A stretch of 61,698 nucleotides of DNA, from positions 1 through 61,698 of the forward strand of contig NZ_CAJHOB010000015.1 of NCBI RefSeq assembly GCF_905120355.1, given 5' to 3'. A program made the position numbers and the translations under genes. Position 1 is the stretch's first letter, and each line of letters opens with the position of its first letter. Under the pieces are notes generated by a model that saw only the letters and a program-made list of their open reading frames with translations, made no database searches and had not been told where the DNA came from. Positions 42,888 through 53,320 of the stretch are shown here, piece after piece. Source of the DNA: Azonexus hydrophilus. GTDB taxonomy: Bacteria; Pseudomonadota; Gammaproteobacteria; Burkholderiales; Rhodocyclaceae.

Positions 42888-43396
42888 ACAAGCCCCCGCG
42901 CTGGCGGCGCTGGCTGGTTGAAATCATCCTCTTTGCCACCCTCCTGGTGGCTTTCCAGGCCTGGCAGCTACGCGCCACCCCCAGCGCCGGGGTGGCACCT
43001 GACTTCAACGGCACGCAAGTCGACGGCAGCGCTTTTGCTTTGACCGACTATCGCACTGCCCATCCCGGCCAGCCCGTACTGCTCTATTTCTGGGCCGATT
43101 GGTGCCCGGTATGCCGGACCACCGCCGGCAGTGTCAGCAGCATTGCAGAGGACTGGCCCGTCATGACGCTGGCCACGCAAAGCGGTGATGCCGCTGCCGT
43201 GCGACGCTTCATGCAGGAAAAGGGCTATCAGTGGCCGACCCTCGCCGACCCGGACGGCAAGATCATGCAGCGCTACCGCCTGCCGGGAACGCCCGCTTTC
43301 GTCGTCATTGCCCCTGATGGCAACATCCGCTTCGTCAACGTCGGCTATACCACCGAAATCGGCCTGCGTCTGCGTCTGTGGTGGGCTGGCCGTTGA
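42857..43396 (+). CDS. Membrane-anchored thioredoxin-like protein (ScsD/TlpA type)
   Basis: 179 residues. A membrane anchor (about 20-38) is followed by a periplasmic thioredoxin fold with active site WCPVC (C83, C86) and the cis-proline in GTPAFVV. WCPVC and the length fit ScsD-like protein-disulfide reductases rather than the heme-lyase-linked DsbE. The only reasonable start is a GTG at 42857, overlapping ypfJ by 31 bases. No scsABC genes are adjacent. Confidence 0.8.
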   Translation: MQHLQQPPAVNKPPRWRRWLVEIILFATLLVAFQAWQLRATPSAGVAPDFNGTQVDGSAFALTDYRTAHPGQPVLLYFWADWCPVCRTTAGSVSSIAEDWPVMTLATQSGDAAAVRRFMQEKGYQWPTLADPDGKIMQRYRLPGTPAFVVIAPDGNIRFVNVGYTTEIGLRLRLWWAGR

Positions 43397-43418
43397 ACGG
43401 CCGCCCGCCAGCGGCAAT

Positions 43419-44114
43419 TTACATTCCCAGCGATTTCAGCAATTCGTCCTGATCTTCGCTTGCCGTACTTGGCGCCAAACTGAGCGCTGGCGTTGCCGCA
43501 GCCTGAGCGATCAGCAGGTCGGGATCCGGGATTTCACTGGCCTCGAAGTCGCGCAATTTGATGAATTCAGTCCCATCGATCGCCATCTCCAGATAGAAGA
43601 TGTTGTTGCGGGCGGTGTAGAAAGTCACCCGCCGCGCCTGCGGGCGGTCGAGGTTGGTATCCACACTCAGCATCACCTGCTTGTTCAGCACCAGCATCTT
43701 CGGCTGATTCTGGGTGATGTGCGTCTGCAGTTCGCGGCCGATCTTGCCGGTAAAATTACCGACAATCTGATTCATCAACTCCCCCATGACATTACCCACT
43801 TCATCCGCGGTGTGGCTGGAAGCCAGTTCCGATTTCGCCATACCCATGCTGGTCAGGTAGGTTTCGTACAGCTCCATTGCTGCAGCGGCCGAAAAATTGA
43901 TCACCACCAGGCCGGTGAAGCCGCCGTCGAAGAGAACAAAGCAACCGATATCCGGCTTCAAACAGGTTTTGGTAATGCGCTGCACCATGCCGGAGTAGTG
44001 CAGATTGCTTTGCGTGGCCACCGTCAACACATCGACCACCGAGTTGCACAAGCGCAACAGGATGTCCTCGGTGCCGATGACCTGACGATTTTCTTGGTTT
44101 TCTTTGAAATGCAT
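43419..44114 (-). CDS. DUF3334 protein (CheC/CheX-like)
   Basis: 231 residues. The pattern ILLRLCNSVVDVLTVAT, SGMVQRITKTCLKPDIGCFV, LVVINFSAAAAMELY and EVGNVMGELMNQIVG matches DUF3334; the EVGN..GE..N motif is like the phosphatase helix of CheC/CheX, which dephosphorylate CheY. Function of DUF3334 is not established. The start at 44114 (MHFKENQENR) is preferred over an ATG 11 codons earlier. The tail is flexible and ends in an SLGM-type motif. It diverges from the YkgJ-like gene by 63 bases. Confidence 0.75.
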   Translation of the reverse strand: MHFKENQENRQVIGTEDILLRLCNSVVDVLTVATQSNLHYSGMVQRITKTCLKPDIGCFVLFDGGFTGLVVINFSAAAAMELYETYLTSMGMAKSELASSHTADEVGNVMGELMNQIVGNFTGKIGRELQTHITQNQPKMLVLNKQVMLSVDTNLDRPQARRVTFYTARNNIFYLEMAIDGTEFIKLRDFEASEIPDPDLLIAQAAATPALSLAPSTASEDQDELLKSLGM

Positions 44115-44177
44115 GAAGAGTGCGCCGTAAGATGTTGCAGAACGCACATTCTAGGGGCAGGAAGGTCTTTTTTTCAT

Positions 44178-44504
44178 ATGCCAGCCACGATTTTTCTCCA
44201 CCTCGCCGCAGACGCTCCAGACAAACCGGCACCCGGTGCGCCCTGCAACGGGTGCGGCATCTGTTGCAGCCTCGACACCTGCCCGCCAGGACGGCTGCGC
44301 TTCTGGCAAAAACAAGGCCCGTGCCCGGCACTGTCCTGGTCAATCGATGACCGCCGCTACTACTGCGGACTGCTCAGCGATCCCGGACGGTACATACCCC
44401 ATCCGCAACGGCTGACGCCATTACTACGCACTCTGCTGCGCCGGTGGATTGCTGCCGGCAGCGGCTGTGACAGCACAACTCGCCTGCTGACCGACCTTTC
44501 CTGA
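44178..44504 (+). CDS. YkgJ-like cysteine-cluster protein
   Basis: 108 residues. The cluster CNGCGICC (C23, C26, C29, C30) with later cysteines in DTCPPG, GPCPAL and YYCGLL is the zinc/iron-chelating pattern of the YkgJ family. Role unknown. Start at 44178 gives the only short N-terminus before the cluster. It stands alone, upstream of pckG. Confidence 0.75.
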   Translation: MPATIFLHLAADAPDKPAPGAPCNGCGICCSLDTCPPGRLRFWQKQGPCPALSWSIDDRRYYCGLLSDPGRYIPHPQRLTPLLRTLLRRWIAAGSGCDSTTRLLTDLS

Positions 44505-44683
44505 ATACCGTTCCAGCGCATTCGTCATATCCCGCAACGTCTTATTTTGACTGGAAATCAGGCCCCGTTTCAGGCATAATTACGTGCTTACCAGCCGACG
44601 GTCGCACCTTTTTCTGCAGCATGGCGTAAGCACCCGGAGACTGGATTTTTCTTTTGTTTCAGTCACCCGGAGAGAGACACCCC

Positions 44684-46528
44684 ATGACCGTCGCATTGAA
44701 CATCCCCAATTACGTCAAACACGAAGGCCTCAAGCAATGGGTCGCTGAAATCGCAGCGCTGACCCAGCCGGACCAGGTCTATTGGGCGGATGGTTCGCAG
44801 GAAGAATACAACCGCCTGTGCGCGGAAATGGTTGAAGCCGGCACCCTGATCAAGCTCAACGAGCAAAAACGTCCGAACTCCTACCTGGCTTTCTCCGACC
44901 CCTCCGACGTTGCCCGCGTCGAAGACCGCACCTACATCTGCTCCGAGAAGAAGGAAGACGCCGGCCCGACCAATAACTGGGAAGAACCGGCCAAGATGCG
45001 CGAAACCCTGAACGGCCTGTTCAAGGGCTGCATGAAGGGCCGCACGATGTACGTCATCCCGTTCTCGATGGGCCCGCTCGGTTCGCCGATCGCCCACATC
45101 GGCGTGGAAATTTCCGATTCTCCCTACGTCGTGGTCAACATGCGCACCATGACCCGCATGGGCAAAGCCGTATTCGACGTGCTCGGCACCAACGGCGAAT
45201 TCGTGCCCTGCGTGCATACCGTCGGCGCCCCGCTGGAAGCCGGCCAGAAGGATGTGGCCTGGCCGTGCAACCCGACCGTCAAGTACATCGTGCACTACCC
45301 GGAAACCCGCGAAATCTGGTCCTACGGTTCCGGTTACGGCGGCAACGCCCTGCTCGGCAAGAAGTGCTTCGCGCTGCGCATCGCCTCCAACATGGCGCGC
45401 GACCAGGGCTGGCTGGCCGAACACATGCTCATCCTCGGCGTCGAGTCGCCGGAAGGTGAAAAAACCTACGTTGCTGCCGCCTTCCCGTCGGCCTGCGGCA
45501 AGACCAACTTCGCCATGCTGATCCCGCCGAAGACCCTGGACGGCTGGAAGATCACCACCATCGGCGACGACATCGCCTGGATCAAGCCGCGCGTCGACGC
45601 CGACGGCGTCACCCGCTTCTACGCCATCAACCCGGAAGCCGGCTTCTTCGGCGTCGCCCCGGGCACCAGCGAGAAGACCAACTACAACGCCCTGGCCACC
45701 CTCAAGGAAAACATCATCTTCACCAACGTCGCGCTGACCGACGACGGCGACGTGTGGTGGGAAGGCCTGACCAAAGAAGCCCCGGCCCACCTGATCGACT
45801 GGCAGGGCAAGGACTGGACGCCGGAAGACGGCAAGAACGGCCGCAAGGCAGCGCACGCCAACTCGCGCTTCACCGCCCCGGCCAACCAGTGCCCGTCGGT
45901 CGATCCGGCCTGGGAAGACCCGGCTGGCGTGCCGATTTCCGCCTTCATATTCGGTGGCCGCCGCGCCACCACCGTGCCGCTGGTCTATCAAGCCTTCAAC
46001 TGGAACTACGGCGTCTACATGGCGGCCACGCTGGGCTCGGAAACCACTGCTGCCGCCTTCGGCCAGCAAGGCGTCGTCCGCCGCGACCCGTTCGCCATGC
46101 TGCCGTTCTGCGGCTACCACATGGGCGACTACTTCAACCACTGGCTGAAGATGGGCAAGACCGTCGATGCCACGCCGAAGATCTTCTGCGTGAACTGGTT
46201 CCGCATGAACGAGAAGGGCGAATTCATGTGGCCGGGCTTCGGTGACAACATGCGCGTGCTGAAGTGGATCGTCGACCGCTGCAAGGGCAAGGTCGCGGCC
46301 AAGGAAACCGTGCTCGGCTGGATGCCGAAGTTCGAGGACATCGACTGGACCGGCCTGGAAATCAACAAGGACGACTTCGAAGCCCTGACCTCGATCGACG
46401 CCGACGCCTGGAAGGCCGAACTGGCCGGCCACAAGGAGTGGTTCGACAAGATGGGCGAGAAGATGCCGCGCGAACTGGTGTTGAAGCGCGAGCTGTTCGA
46501 AATGGGCATCTTCAAGGACGGCGTCTGA
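44684..46528 (+). CDS. pckG: Phosphoenolpyruvate carboxykinase (GTP)
   Basis: 614 residues. It converts oxaloacetate and GTP to PEP, CO2 and GDP in gluconeogenesis. The GTP-type P-loop PSACGKTN (268-275) with its reactive cysteine C271 and the Mn-site region are present, as are [13 protein letters not shown] and [18 protein letters not shown] precedes the ATG. It has strongly biased codon use, suggesting high expression. A hairpin terminator follows. The 179-base upstream gap holds no clear consensus promoter. Confidence 0.97.
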   Translation: MTVALNIPNYVKHEGLKQWVAEIAALTQPDQVYWADGSQEEYNRLCAEMVEAGTLIKLNEQKRPNSYLAFSDPSDVARVEDRTYICSEKKEDAGPTNNWEEPAKMRETLNGLFKGCMKGRTMYVIPFSMGPLGSPIAHIGVEISDSPYVVVNMRTMTRMGKAVFDVLGTNGEFVPCVHTVGAPLEAGQKDVAWPCNPTVKYIVHYPETREIWSYGSGYGGNALLGKKCFALRIASNMARDQGWLAEHMLILGVESPEGEKTYVAAAFPSACGKTNFAMLIPPKTLDGWKITTIGDDIAWIKPRVDADGVTRFYAINPEAGFFGVAPGTSEKTNYNALATLKENIIFTNVALTDDGDVWWEGLTKEAPAHLIDWQGKDWTPEDGKNGRKAAHANSRFTAPANQCPSVDPAWEDPAGVPISAFIFGGRRATTVPLVYQAFNWNYGVYMAATLGSETTAAAFGQQGVVRRDPFAMLPFCGYHMGDYFNHWLKMGKTVDATPKIFCVNWFRMNEKGEFMWPGFGDNMRVLKWIVDRCKGKVAAKETVLGWMPKFEDIDWTGLEINKDDFEALTSIDADAWKAELAGHKEWFDKMGEKMPRELVLKRELFEMGIFKDGV

Positions 46529-46559
46529 TATCCGGATAACGGAATGAGCTGAATCCGCC

Positions 46560-46589
46560 ACGGCCACCGATCATTTCGGTGGCCGTCGT
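46560..46589 (+). terminator. Hairpin after pckG
   Basis: ACGGCCACCGA (46560-46570), loop TCATT, TCGGTGGCCGT (46576-46586), then CGTCTTTC. An eleven-pair stem with a weak T-tract, 16 bases before the aminotransferase ATG, so it may attenuate rather than fully stop transcription. Confidence 0.55.
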
Positions 46590-46605
46590 CTTTCTGGAGT
46601 ATGCA

Positions 46606-47766
46606 ATGCCCGGTTCTGCCGCCCGTCTTGCCGATATCGCGCCCTTCCACGTCGTCAAACTGCTGACTCGCGCCCGCCAGCTCGAAGCTGAGGGCCGCGA
46701 CATCATCCACATGGAAATCGGCGAGCCGGATTTCCCGACACCGGCCCCGATCGTCGCCGCCGCAATCGACGCCCTGAAAACCGGCAAAACGCTGTACACC
46801 CAGTCACTTGGCCTGCCGGAACTGCGCCAGGCGATCAGTGACTTCTACCGCCAGCGCTATGGCGTTGCTGTTCCGGCAGCGCGCATCGCGGTCACCAATG
46901 GCGCCTCCGGCGCCCTCAATCTCGCCTTCGCCTGCCTCACTGACCCTGGCCGCGAATGGCTGCTGGCCGATCCCGGCTACCCCTGCAACCGGCACATCCT
47001 GCGCACTTACGAAGGCCGGCCGGTGGCGCTAGCGGTCGGGCCGCAGAGCAATTTCCAGCCGACGCCGGCACAGGTCGCGGCAGCCTGGACTGAACGCACC
47101 GCCGGCTTGCTGGTTGCCTCGCCGGCGAATCCGACTGGCACACTGCTGAGCTTGCCCGAAATTACCGCGCTGGCCGATACCTGTCGCGCTCGCAACGGTC
47201 ACTTCCTGGTCGACGAGATCTATCACGGTCTCACCTACGACTGTGACGCACCCACCGCCTGCGCTGCCGGCGACGACCTCTGGGTCATCAACAGCTTTTC
47301 CAAATACTTCCAGATGACCGGCTGGCGCCTGGGCTGGATGGTGATTCCCGAGCTCTTCGTGCGCGACGTCGAGAAGCTGGCGCAGAACCTCGTGCTCTGC
47401 CCGTCGACACCAGCGCAATACGCGGCGCTGGCGGCATTCACGCCGGAAACGATCCGCATCCTCGAAGAGCGCCGGGCCGAATTCCGCCGTCGCCGCGATT
47501 TTCTCGCCCCCGCCCTGGAAACCCTCGGCCTGCGGGTCACCGCCCGGCCAGAAGGTGCGTTCTACCTCTACTGCGACAGTTCCGCACTGGCTCCCGACAG
47601 CTTCACACTGGCCCGCGATCTTCTCGAGCAGGCCGGCGTCGCCTGTACCCCGGGCCTCGACTTCGGCCAACACACCCCGGAAAAGCACCTGCGTTTCGCC
47701 TACACCACCGATATCACCCGTTTGGGCGAAGCCGTGGAACGGTTGGCGACATATTTCAACCGCTGA
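46606..47766 (+). CDS. PLP-dependent class I/II aminotransferase
   Basis: 386 residues, fold type I. The PLP lysine is K233 in SFSKYFQMTGWRLGW; MEIGEPDFPTP near the N-terminus and SPANPTG near 175 are typical of the aspartate/aromatic aminotransferase group. Substrate is not determinable; many proteobacterial relatives are labelled aspartate or tyrosine aminotransferase. The ATG at 46606 follows TGGAG and gives a normal family N-terminus. Convergent with the efflux operon. Confidence 0.85.
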   Translation: MPGSAARLADIAPFHVVKLLTRARQLEAEGRDIIHMEIGEPDFPTPAPIVAAAIDALKTGKTLYTQSLGLPELRQAISDFYRQRYGVAVPAARIAVTNGASGALNLAFACLTDPGREWLLADPGYPCNRHILRTYEGRPVALAVGPQSNFQPTPAQVAAAWTERTAGLLVASPANPTGTLLSLPEITALADTCRARNGHFLVDEIYHGLTYDCDAPTACAAGDDLWVINSFSKYFQMTGWRLGWMVIPELFVRDVEKLAQNLVLCPSTPAQYAALAAFTPETIRILEERRAEFRRRRDFLAPALETLGLRVTARPEGAFYLYCDSSALAPDSFTLARDLLEQAGVACTPGLDFGQHTPEKHLRFAYTTDITRLGEAVERLATYFNR

Positions 47767-47782
47767 ACATCACCAACGCAGG

Positions 47783-49168
47783 TCAGTGCGTGTGCGCCAC
47801 TGCCGCGCCAGCCTCTGGCGCATCCGCAACCGGCCACAGCGCATGCATGTCCAGCAGCAGACGGTAGCGGGCCTCATTGGCGTCGAGCCGGGCGCGGCTG
47901 GCGGCTAGGCGTGCCTCGATGGCCTGACGGCGGGTTTGCTGCAATTCAGCAAATTGCCCTTCACCCAGACGCCAGGCTTTCTCCTGCAAGCGGAGGTTCT
48001 CATCCAGACGTTGCGCCACGTCGGCCAGACGCTGCCACTGGCTGTAGCTGCTGAGGGCAAGCTGGATCGTCTGCCGGGCACCGCTCTCCGCGCGCAACAA
48101 AGCCTGTGCTTCACGCGCACCGGCGGCTTCAGCGGCGGCCTGTCCAGCGCGCGCATCCGCCGAACGTCCGGCACCGGGCAGCGGAATACTCAACTGCACC
48201 CCGACCACCCGCTCGGCACCATCGCGCTCACGGGCCACAGCCAGTCCCAGGCTGGGATCGGGCAGGCGATCAGCATCCAGACGCCCGGCCTGCAGGCGGC
48301 TTTTGCGCGCCGCACCGCGGGCCACCGCCAGTTCGTGATTCTCCTCCAGCAAGCGCGTGCGCCAGGATTCATGCTGCACCGAGTCGGCCGGCAACGGACT
48401 GGGCGGAACAACCACCGCCTCCTGCGGCAAGGCAATGGCGGGAAAATTCTGCTGCCACTCCACCGTCAGCCGCGCCTGCTCATTCTGCATGCGCGCCAGT
48501 TCGGCCTCCCCCTGGAATAACTGCGCTTCGGCCTGCAACAGATCGAGGCGGGCGGCCTCGCCCAGCTTGACCTTCTTTTCCGCCACCTCGCGTTGCAACC
48601 GCAGATTGTCGACCTGCGCCTGCCAGTCGCCCACGGCGGTGGCGGCGCGCTGCCAGTCAAACCAGCGGGCCAGCAGCAGCCGCGCCGTTTCATGACGAGC
48701 ATCGCCCAGCGCGTAGCGCGCCTCACTGACCCCCGCCGCGCCGATTTCCGCATCACGCGCTGCCTTACCCGGCAGGCGGAAGGTCCGCTCAAGACCGATC
48801 TCGTGCTCGCGCGTGCGGGTGCGCTCGGTACGGTCGTGCCGACGCGCCGTCGCCGCCGTCACCGTGAATTCGTACGGCCCGGCCAGCAAGCGGTCGCGGT
48901 TGGCTTCTTCCATTCGCACGCCAGCGCCGGCAGCCTGCACCAGGGGGTGTTCCTGCAGGACGACCTGCACCTGCGCACCAGGTGGCAGATCCGCCCCGAG
49001 GGGACCGGCCCCATGCTCATCTCCGGCCCAGACAGCGCCCCCGGCGAGCGCCGCAAGCAGCGCGAGCATCAGGCGGGAACGCGGCGGTGGCAGGTGCGCC
49101 GGCAACGCGGCAACAGCAGCGGCAGCGCCACGGACGACCGACCCGAATCGATATTTCATAAGCATCAT
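47783..49168 (-). CDS. TolC-family outer-membrane efflux factor
   Basis: 461 residues. After a long, hydrophobic N-terminus (probable signal peptide near residues 30-50, ending GGAVWA) come two long helical hairpins typical of outer membrane efflux proteins, with RLDLLQAEAQLFQGEAEL and GEGQFAELQQTRRQAIE. It would form the outer-membrane channel of the heavy-metal RND pump encoded upstream. The start overlaps the pump's stop by four bases. Upstream in-frame ATGs within the first four codons make the exact start uncertain. Confidence 0.85.
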   Translation of the reverse strand: MMLMKYRFGSVVRGAAAAVAALPAHLPPPRSRLMLALLAALAGGAVWAGDEHGAGPLGADLPPGAQVQVVLQEHPLVQAAGAGVRMEEANRDRLLAGPYEFTVTAATARRHDRTERTRTREHEIGLERTFRLPGKAARDAEIGAAGVSEARYALGDARHETARLLLARWFDWQRAATAVGDWQAQVDNLRLQREVAEKKVKLGEAARLDLLQAEAQLFQGEAELARMQNEQARLTVEWQQNFPAIALPQEAVVVPPSPLPADSVQHESWRTRLLEENHELAVARGAARKSRLQAGRLDADRLPDPSLGLAVARERDGAERVVGVQLSIPLPGAGRSADARAGQAAAEAAGAREAQALLRAESGARQTIQLALSSYSQWQRLADVAQRLDENLRLQEKAWRLGEGQFAELQQTRRQAIEARLAASRARLDANEARYRLLLDMHALWPVADAPEAGAAVAHTH

Positions 49169-52100
49169 TTACTTTCCCAGCTACGATACAGAATAGGCAA
49201 GACCACCAAGGTCAGCAGCGTTGATGTCAACAAACCGCCGATCACCACGATCGCCAGCGGCCGCTGGATTTCCGACCCCGGCCCGGTCGCAAAAAGCAGC
49301 GGCACCAGACCAAACGCGGCAATGGAAGCGGTCATCAGCACCGGACGCAAGCGCCGCCGGGCACCTTCCACCACCACCTCGGCCAGCGCCATGCCCTGAC
49401 TACGCAATTGATTAAAATAGGAAATCATCACCAGACCATTGAGCACGGCAATCCCGAGCAAAGCGATGAAACCCACCGAAGCCGGCACGGAAAGATACTC
49501 GCCACTCAGAAGCAAGGCAAACACGCCGCCGATCAGGGCAAACGGAATGTTCACGAACACCATCAAGGCCTGCCGCAGCGACCCCAGCGTCGCGAACAGC
49601 AGATAAAAGATCAGGCACAGGGCCACCGGCACCACCAGCGTCAGACGCTGCGCAGCACGCTGCTGATTTTCGAATTCGCCGCCCCAGGTCAGGTGATAAC
49701 CCGGGGGCAACTTGATTTCCTTCGCCACCCGCGCCTTGGCCTCTTCAACGAAACCGACCAGGTCGCGCCCAGTAACATTGGCCTGCACCGTCACCAGTCG
49801 CGCCGCATTCTCGTGATCCACCTTGACCGGCCCAGCCACCCGCTTCAACTGGGCCACACTGGCCAGCGACACACTGCCACCGGCGGGCAGCGCCAGATGC
49901 AGATCGGCGAACAGCCCCGGCGACACACGTACCTCCTGGCTACCGCGCAACAGAAGCGGAGTCCGCCGGTTGCCTTCCAGCACCAATCCCAGGTGTTCGC
50001 CTTCCAGCTGGGTCCGCAACGCCCGGCCCACGTCTTCCACACTGAGCCCCAGGCGGCCCGCGGCCAGACGGTCCACCTCCACCGTAAAGTACTGCACGCC
50101 TTCGTTCTTCACCGTCAGCACATCCTCCGCGCCGGGCAGGCTCTTGAGGAGTGCGGCCATCCGCTCGGCCAGGCTGTTCAATTCCGGCAGATCGGTGCCA
50201 AAAATCTTCACCGCCAGATCGCCGCGCGTGCCGGTCAGCATTTCCGAAATCCGCATCTCGATCGGCTGGGTAAAGGCAATGTCCATGCCGGGAAAATTGG
50301 CCACCACCTTGCGGATCTCGTCCGTCAACCATTCCTTGTCCGGATTGCGCCAGGTGGCACGCGGCGCGAGAACGAGGAAATGGTCGCTTTCATTCAAGCC
50401 CATCGGGTCCAGCCCCAGTTCGTCCGACCCCGTCCGCGCCACGATGTCACGAATTTCCGGGATCTCCTCACGCAGCGCCTTTTGCACCGCGAGATCGATG
50501 CGCGCGCTTTCCTCCAGATTGATCGAGGGCAACTTGGCGCTCTGCATCAGGATGTCGCCTTCATCCAGGGTCGGCATGAAGGTCTTGCCGAGCATGAAAA
50601 ACGCACCGCCGGCAGCGAGCAGCAGCACGATGGCGGCAATCACCACCTGCCGCGCATGCTGCAGGCTCCACTCCAGCAGAGGCAGGTAGATGCGCGTCGC
50701 CTGCCGGTGCAGCCACGGCTCATGATGGTCACTCGCCGGCTTGATCAGAAACGAAGCAAGCACCGGAATCACTGTCAGCGACAGCAGCAGGGAACCGAGC
50801 AAGGCAAACACGATGGTCAGCGCCACCGGCCGGAACAGCTTGCCCTCCAGCCCCTGCAAGGTCAGCAGCGGCAGGAAGACAATGGCGATGATGGCCATGC
50901 CGGACACCACCGGCATCGTCACCTCGCTCACCGCATGCAGGATCCGTGAAATGAGCAGACGCTGCGTACCGCTTTCGCCCACCAGGCGGCTTTCCACGTT
51001 TTCCACCACCACCACGGCGGCATCGACCAGCATGCCGATGGCGATGGCCAGCCCGCCCAGACTCATCAGGTTGGCCGACATGCCGAACAGCTGCATGAGG
51101 ATGAAGGTGATCAGTGCCGCCAATGGCAGGACCGCCGCCACCACCACGGCAGAACGCAGATTGCCGAGAAAGGCGAGGAGGAGGATCAGCACCAGCACGA
51201 TGGCTTCAGCCAGGGCTTTCGCCACCGTCCCCACCGCACGATCGACCAGTGCCCCCCGGTCATAAAAAATCCGGGTAGTGACGCCGGCCGGCAAGGTCTT
51301 TTCGATTTCAGCCAGCTTGTTGCGCACCGTTTCCACCACCGCATGCGCATTGGCGCCGCGCAAACCCAGAACCAGCCCCTGCACCGCCTCACCCTCACCG
51401 CCCCGGGTCACAAAGCCATAACGGGTCAGACTGCCAAGACGCACCTCGGCCACATCGGCAAGGCGCACGACCTGGCCGGCAGCGGGGGTGCCGACGACGA
51501 TGGCACGCAAATCATCGAGCGTTTTGACACTCCCTTCCACCCGCACCAGCAGGCTTTCCTCGCCTTCGCTCAAGCGTCCGGCACCGTCATTGCGGTTATT
51601 GCTTTGCAGGGCCCGGCGCAGATCATCGAGATTCAATCCCCGCGCTTGCAGGGCAGTCAGATCGGGAACCACCTCGAAACTGCGCACGTTGCCCCCCAGC
51701 GCGTTCACATCGGCAACACCGGGCAAGGCGCGCAACTGCGGCCGGATGACCCAATCAAGCAGGCTGCGCTTTTCCGCCAGGGACAACTCGCCCTCGACAG
51801 TAAACATCAGCATCTCGCCCAGCGGGGTCGTCATCGGCGCCAGCCCACCGCTGACCCCGGCGGGAAAATCGGCCATCGCATTGGCCAGGCGCTCGCTCAC
51901 CTGCTGGCGGGCCCAGTAAATGTCGGTGCCGTCGGTAAAATCGAGAGTGATGTCGGCAATCGCATATTTTGCAACGGCACGCAGCGCGCGCTGCTGCGGA
52001 ATACCGAGCAGTTCCAGCTCGATCGGCGTGACGATGCGTGCTTCCACCTCTTCCGGCGTCATTCCGGGCGCCTTGACGATGATCTTCACCTGCGTTGAAG

Positions 52101-52227
52101 AAACATCCGGAAAGGCATCGATGGGCAAGCCGCGAAACGCCATTACCCCCCCGGCCACCAGAAACACACTGAGCAGCAGCACAAACACCCGCTGCACCAA
52201 GGCCAGTTCAGTCAGTTTAGTTAACAC
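49165..52227 (-). CDS. Heavy-metal RND efflux pump (CusA/CzcA family)
   Basis: 1020 residues with twelve membrane segments and two large periplasmic loops. The HME-RND marks are FRGLPIDAFPDVSSTQV at the start and, near residue 400, GGLAIAIGMLVDAAVVVVEN in TM4. The LVDAAV form resembles the CusA side of the family more than the DFGxxxDGA of CzcA, which hints at a monovalent-ion or mixed substrate but does not prove it. The GTG at 52227 is chosen for GAGAGGG upstream and the VLTKLTELAL family N-terminus. Central gene of an adaptor-pump-channel operon. Confidence 0.9.
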   Translation of the reverse strand: MLTKLTELALVQRVFVLLLSVFLVAGGVMAFRGLPIDAFPDVSSTQVKIIVKAPGMTPEEVEARIVTPIELELLGIPQQRALRAVAKYAIADITLDFTDGTDIYWARQQVSERLANAMADFPAGVSGGLAPMTTPLGEMLMFTVEGELSLAEKRSLLDWVIRPQLRALPGVADVNALGGNVRSFEVVPDLTALQARGLNLDDLRRALQSNNRNDGAGRLSEGEESLLVRVEGSVKTLDDLRAIVVGTPAAGQVVRLADVAEVRLGSLTRYGFVTRGGEGEAVQGLVLGLRGANAHAVVETVRNKLAEIEKTLPAGVTTRIFYDRGALVDRAVGTVAKALAEAIVLVLILLLAFLGNLRSAVVVAAVLPLAALITFILMQLFGMSANLMSLGGLAIAIGMLVDAAVVVVENVESRLVGESGTQRLLISRILHAVSEVTMPVVSGMAIIAIVFLPLLTLQGLEGKLFRPVALTIVFALLGSLLLSLTVIPVLASFLIKPASDHHEPWLHRQATRIYLPLLEWSLQHARQVVIAAIVLLLAAGGAFFMLGKTFMPTLDEGDILMQSAKLPSINLEESARIDLAVQKALREEIPEIRDIVARTGSDELGLDPMGLNESDHFLVLAPRATWRNPDKEWLTDEIRKVVANFPGMDIAFTQPIEMRISEMLTGTRGDLAVKIFGTDLPELNSLAERMAALLKSLPGAEDVLTVKNEGVQYFTVEVDRLAAGRLGLSVEDVGRALRTQLEGEHLGLVLEGNRRTPLLLRGSQEVRVSPGLFADLHLALPAGGSVSLASVAQLKRVAGPVKVDHENAARLVTVQANVTGRDLVGFVEEAKARVAKEIKLPPGYHLTWGGEFENQQRAAQRLTLVVPVALCLIFYLLFATLGSLRQALMVFVNIPFALIGGVFALLLSGEYLSVPASVGFIALLGIAVLNGLVMISYFNQLRSQGMALAEVVVEGARRRLRPVLMTASIAAFGLVPLLFATGPGSEIQRPLAIVVIGGLLTSTLLTLVVLPILYRSWESK

Positions 52228-52240
52228 GGAATACGCCCTC

Positions 52241-53320
52241 TCACTCTTCCTGCCCCAGACCCAGCCAGCTTCCCTTGAGGGCAGCCACACCGCGCGTCAC
52301 CACCTGCGCCGTCGGCGGCAGGTCGGCAGCAATGCGCACCGACCCGGTACCTTCGGCCAGAACGCGTACCGGCACGGCACGGAAGCCCTGGTCCTGGGCA
52401 ACGAACAGCCAGGTCTTGCCCTGATGCCGCAATACCGCCGTCAACGGCACCTGCCATTGGTCCCTGCCCAGATCAGGCGCCTGCACTCGCGCCTGAACGA
52501 AGGCAAAGGGTTTGACGCAGCCAGCCACCTGCGCCAGTTCAGCCCGCACCAGCACCGACTGACTGGCGGACTGCACTGCCGGGGCGACCAGGGTGACCCG
52601 CGCCGGCGCCGAACAGCCGGCAATCCCGACCTGCGCCCCCAGCGGCACCCATGCCGCCTGTGCCGGGTTGGCCTGAATTTCCAGCCACAGCGTGTCGACC
52701 CGCCCCAGTTTGAACAAGGGCGTCAGCGCATCCACCTGGGCGCCGGCTGCGGCATTGGCTTCCAGCACCACACCGGCAAAAGGCGCCCGCAACACCGCAA
52801 CACCAGCCTGATTGACGCCGGCGAATTGCAGCGCCCGCCGCTTCTCCGCCGCCAGCACGCTAGCTTGCCGCTCAATGGCCCGGCTGGCCGACAAGCGCGA
52901 CTGCGGAATGATGCCGTCAGCCAGAAGATTTTCATCACGCTGACGGTTTTCACTCGCCAGCACCGCCTGGCTCTGCGCCTGTGCATACGCACTCTGGGCT
53001 TCGAGCAGCGCCGGCCCCTGCAATTCCGCCAGAATCTGCCCGGCGCGTACCTGCTCGCCATAGGCCACATGCACTCGTGTCACCAGGGCTGGCAACGGCG
53101 CCGCCAGCACCGCCAGCTGTCCCGGGGGCACCACGACCTGCGCCGGCAATTCCAGTGCGGTTGCAGCGGCCCGCAACGATCCCAGTTCCTTGGTTGCCAC
53201 CCCCAGACGCTTGGCCTGCTCGGCACTGAGGTTGATTTCCGCGGCTTCGGCCAGACTGAGCGCGCAGAAAGACAGTATTACAGCGAGCAGGCGCCTGATC
53301 GCCCCGGTCGTGTCGTGCAT
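52241..53320 (-). CDS. RND periplasmic adaptor (CusB/CzcB type)
   Basis: 359 residues. A signal peptide (about 8-26, ending AEAAE) precedes a membrane-fusion protein with barrel-sandwich halves (LVTRVHVAYGEQVRAGQIL and APFAGVVLEANAAAGAQV), a helical hairpin and beta-barrel domains. It links pump and outer-membrane channel. The ATG at 53320 is preferred because GGGGAG stands seven bases before it. No methionine-rich or histidine-rich N-terminal metal site is visible. It is divergent from the PepSY gene. Confidence 0.87.
   Translation of the reverse strand: MHDTTGAIRRLLAVILSFCALSLAEAAEINLSAEQAKRLGVATKELGSLRAAATALELPAQVVVPPGQLAVLAAPLPALVTRVHVAYGEQVRAGQILAELQGPALLEAQSAYAQAQSQAVLASENRQRDENLLADGIIPQSRLSASRAIERQASVLAAEKRRALQFAGVNQAGVAVLRAPFAGVVLEANAAAGAQVDALTPLFKLGRVDTLWLEIQANPAQAAWVPLGAQVGIAGCSAPARVTLVAPAVQSASQSVLVRAELAQVAGCVKPFAFVQARVQAPDLGRDQWQVPLTAVLRHQGKTWLFVAQDQGFRAVPVRVLAEGTGSVRIAADLPPTAQVVTRGVAALKGSWLGLGQEE

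Noticed and set aside
44505..44683. TTGACT and CATAAT upstream of pckG as a promoter
   Set aside because: The spacing between the two boxes is about 22 bases, too long for a standard sigma-70 promoter.
44663..46567. A 634-codon open frame antisense to pckG
   Set aside because: No domain, and runs exactly opposite to a highly expressed gene with biased codons.
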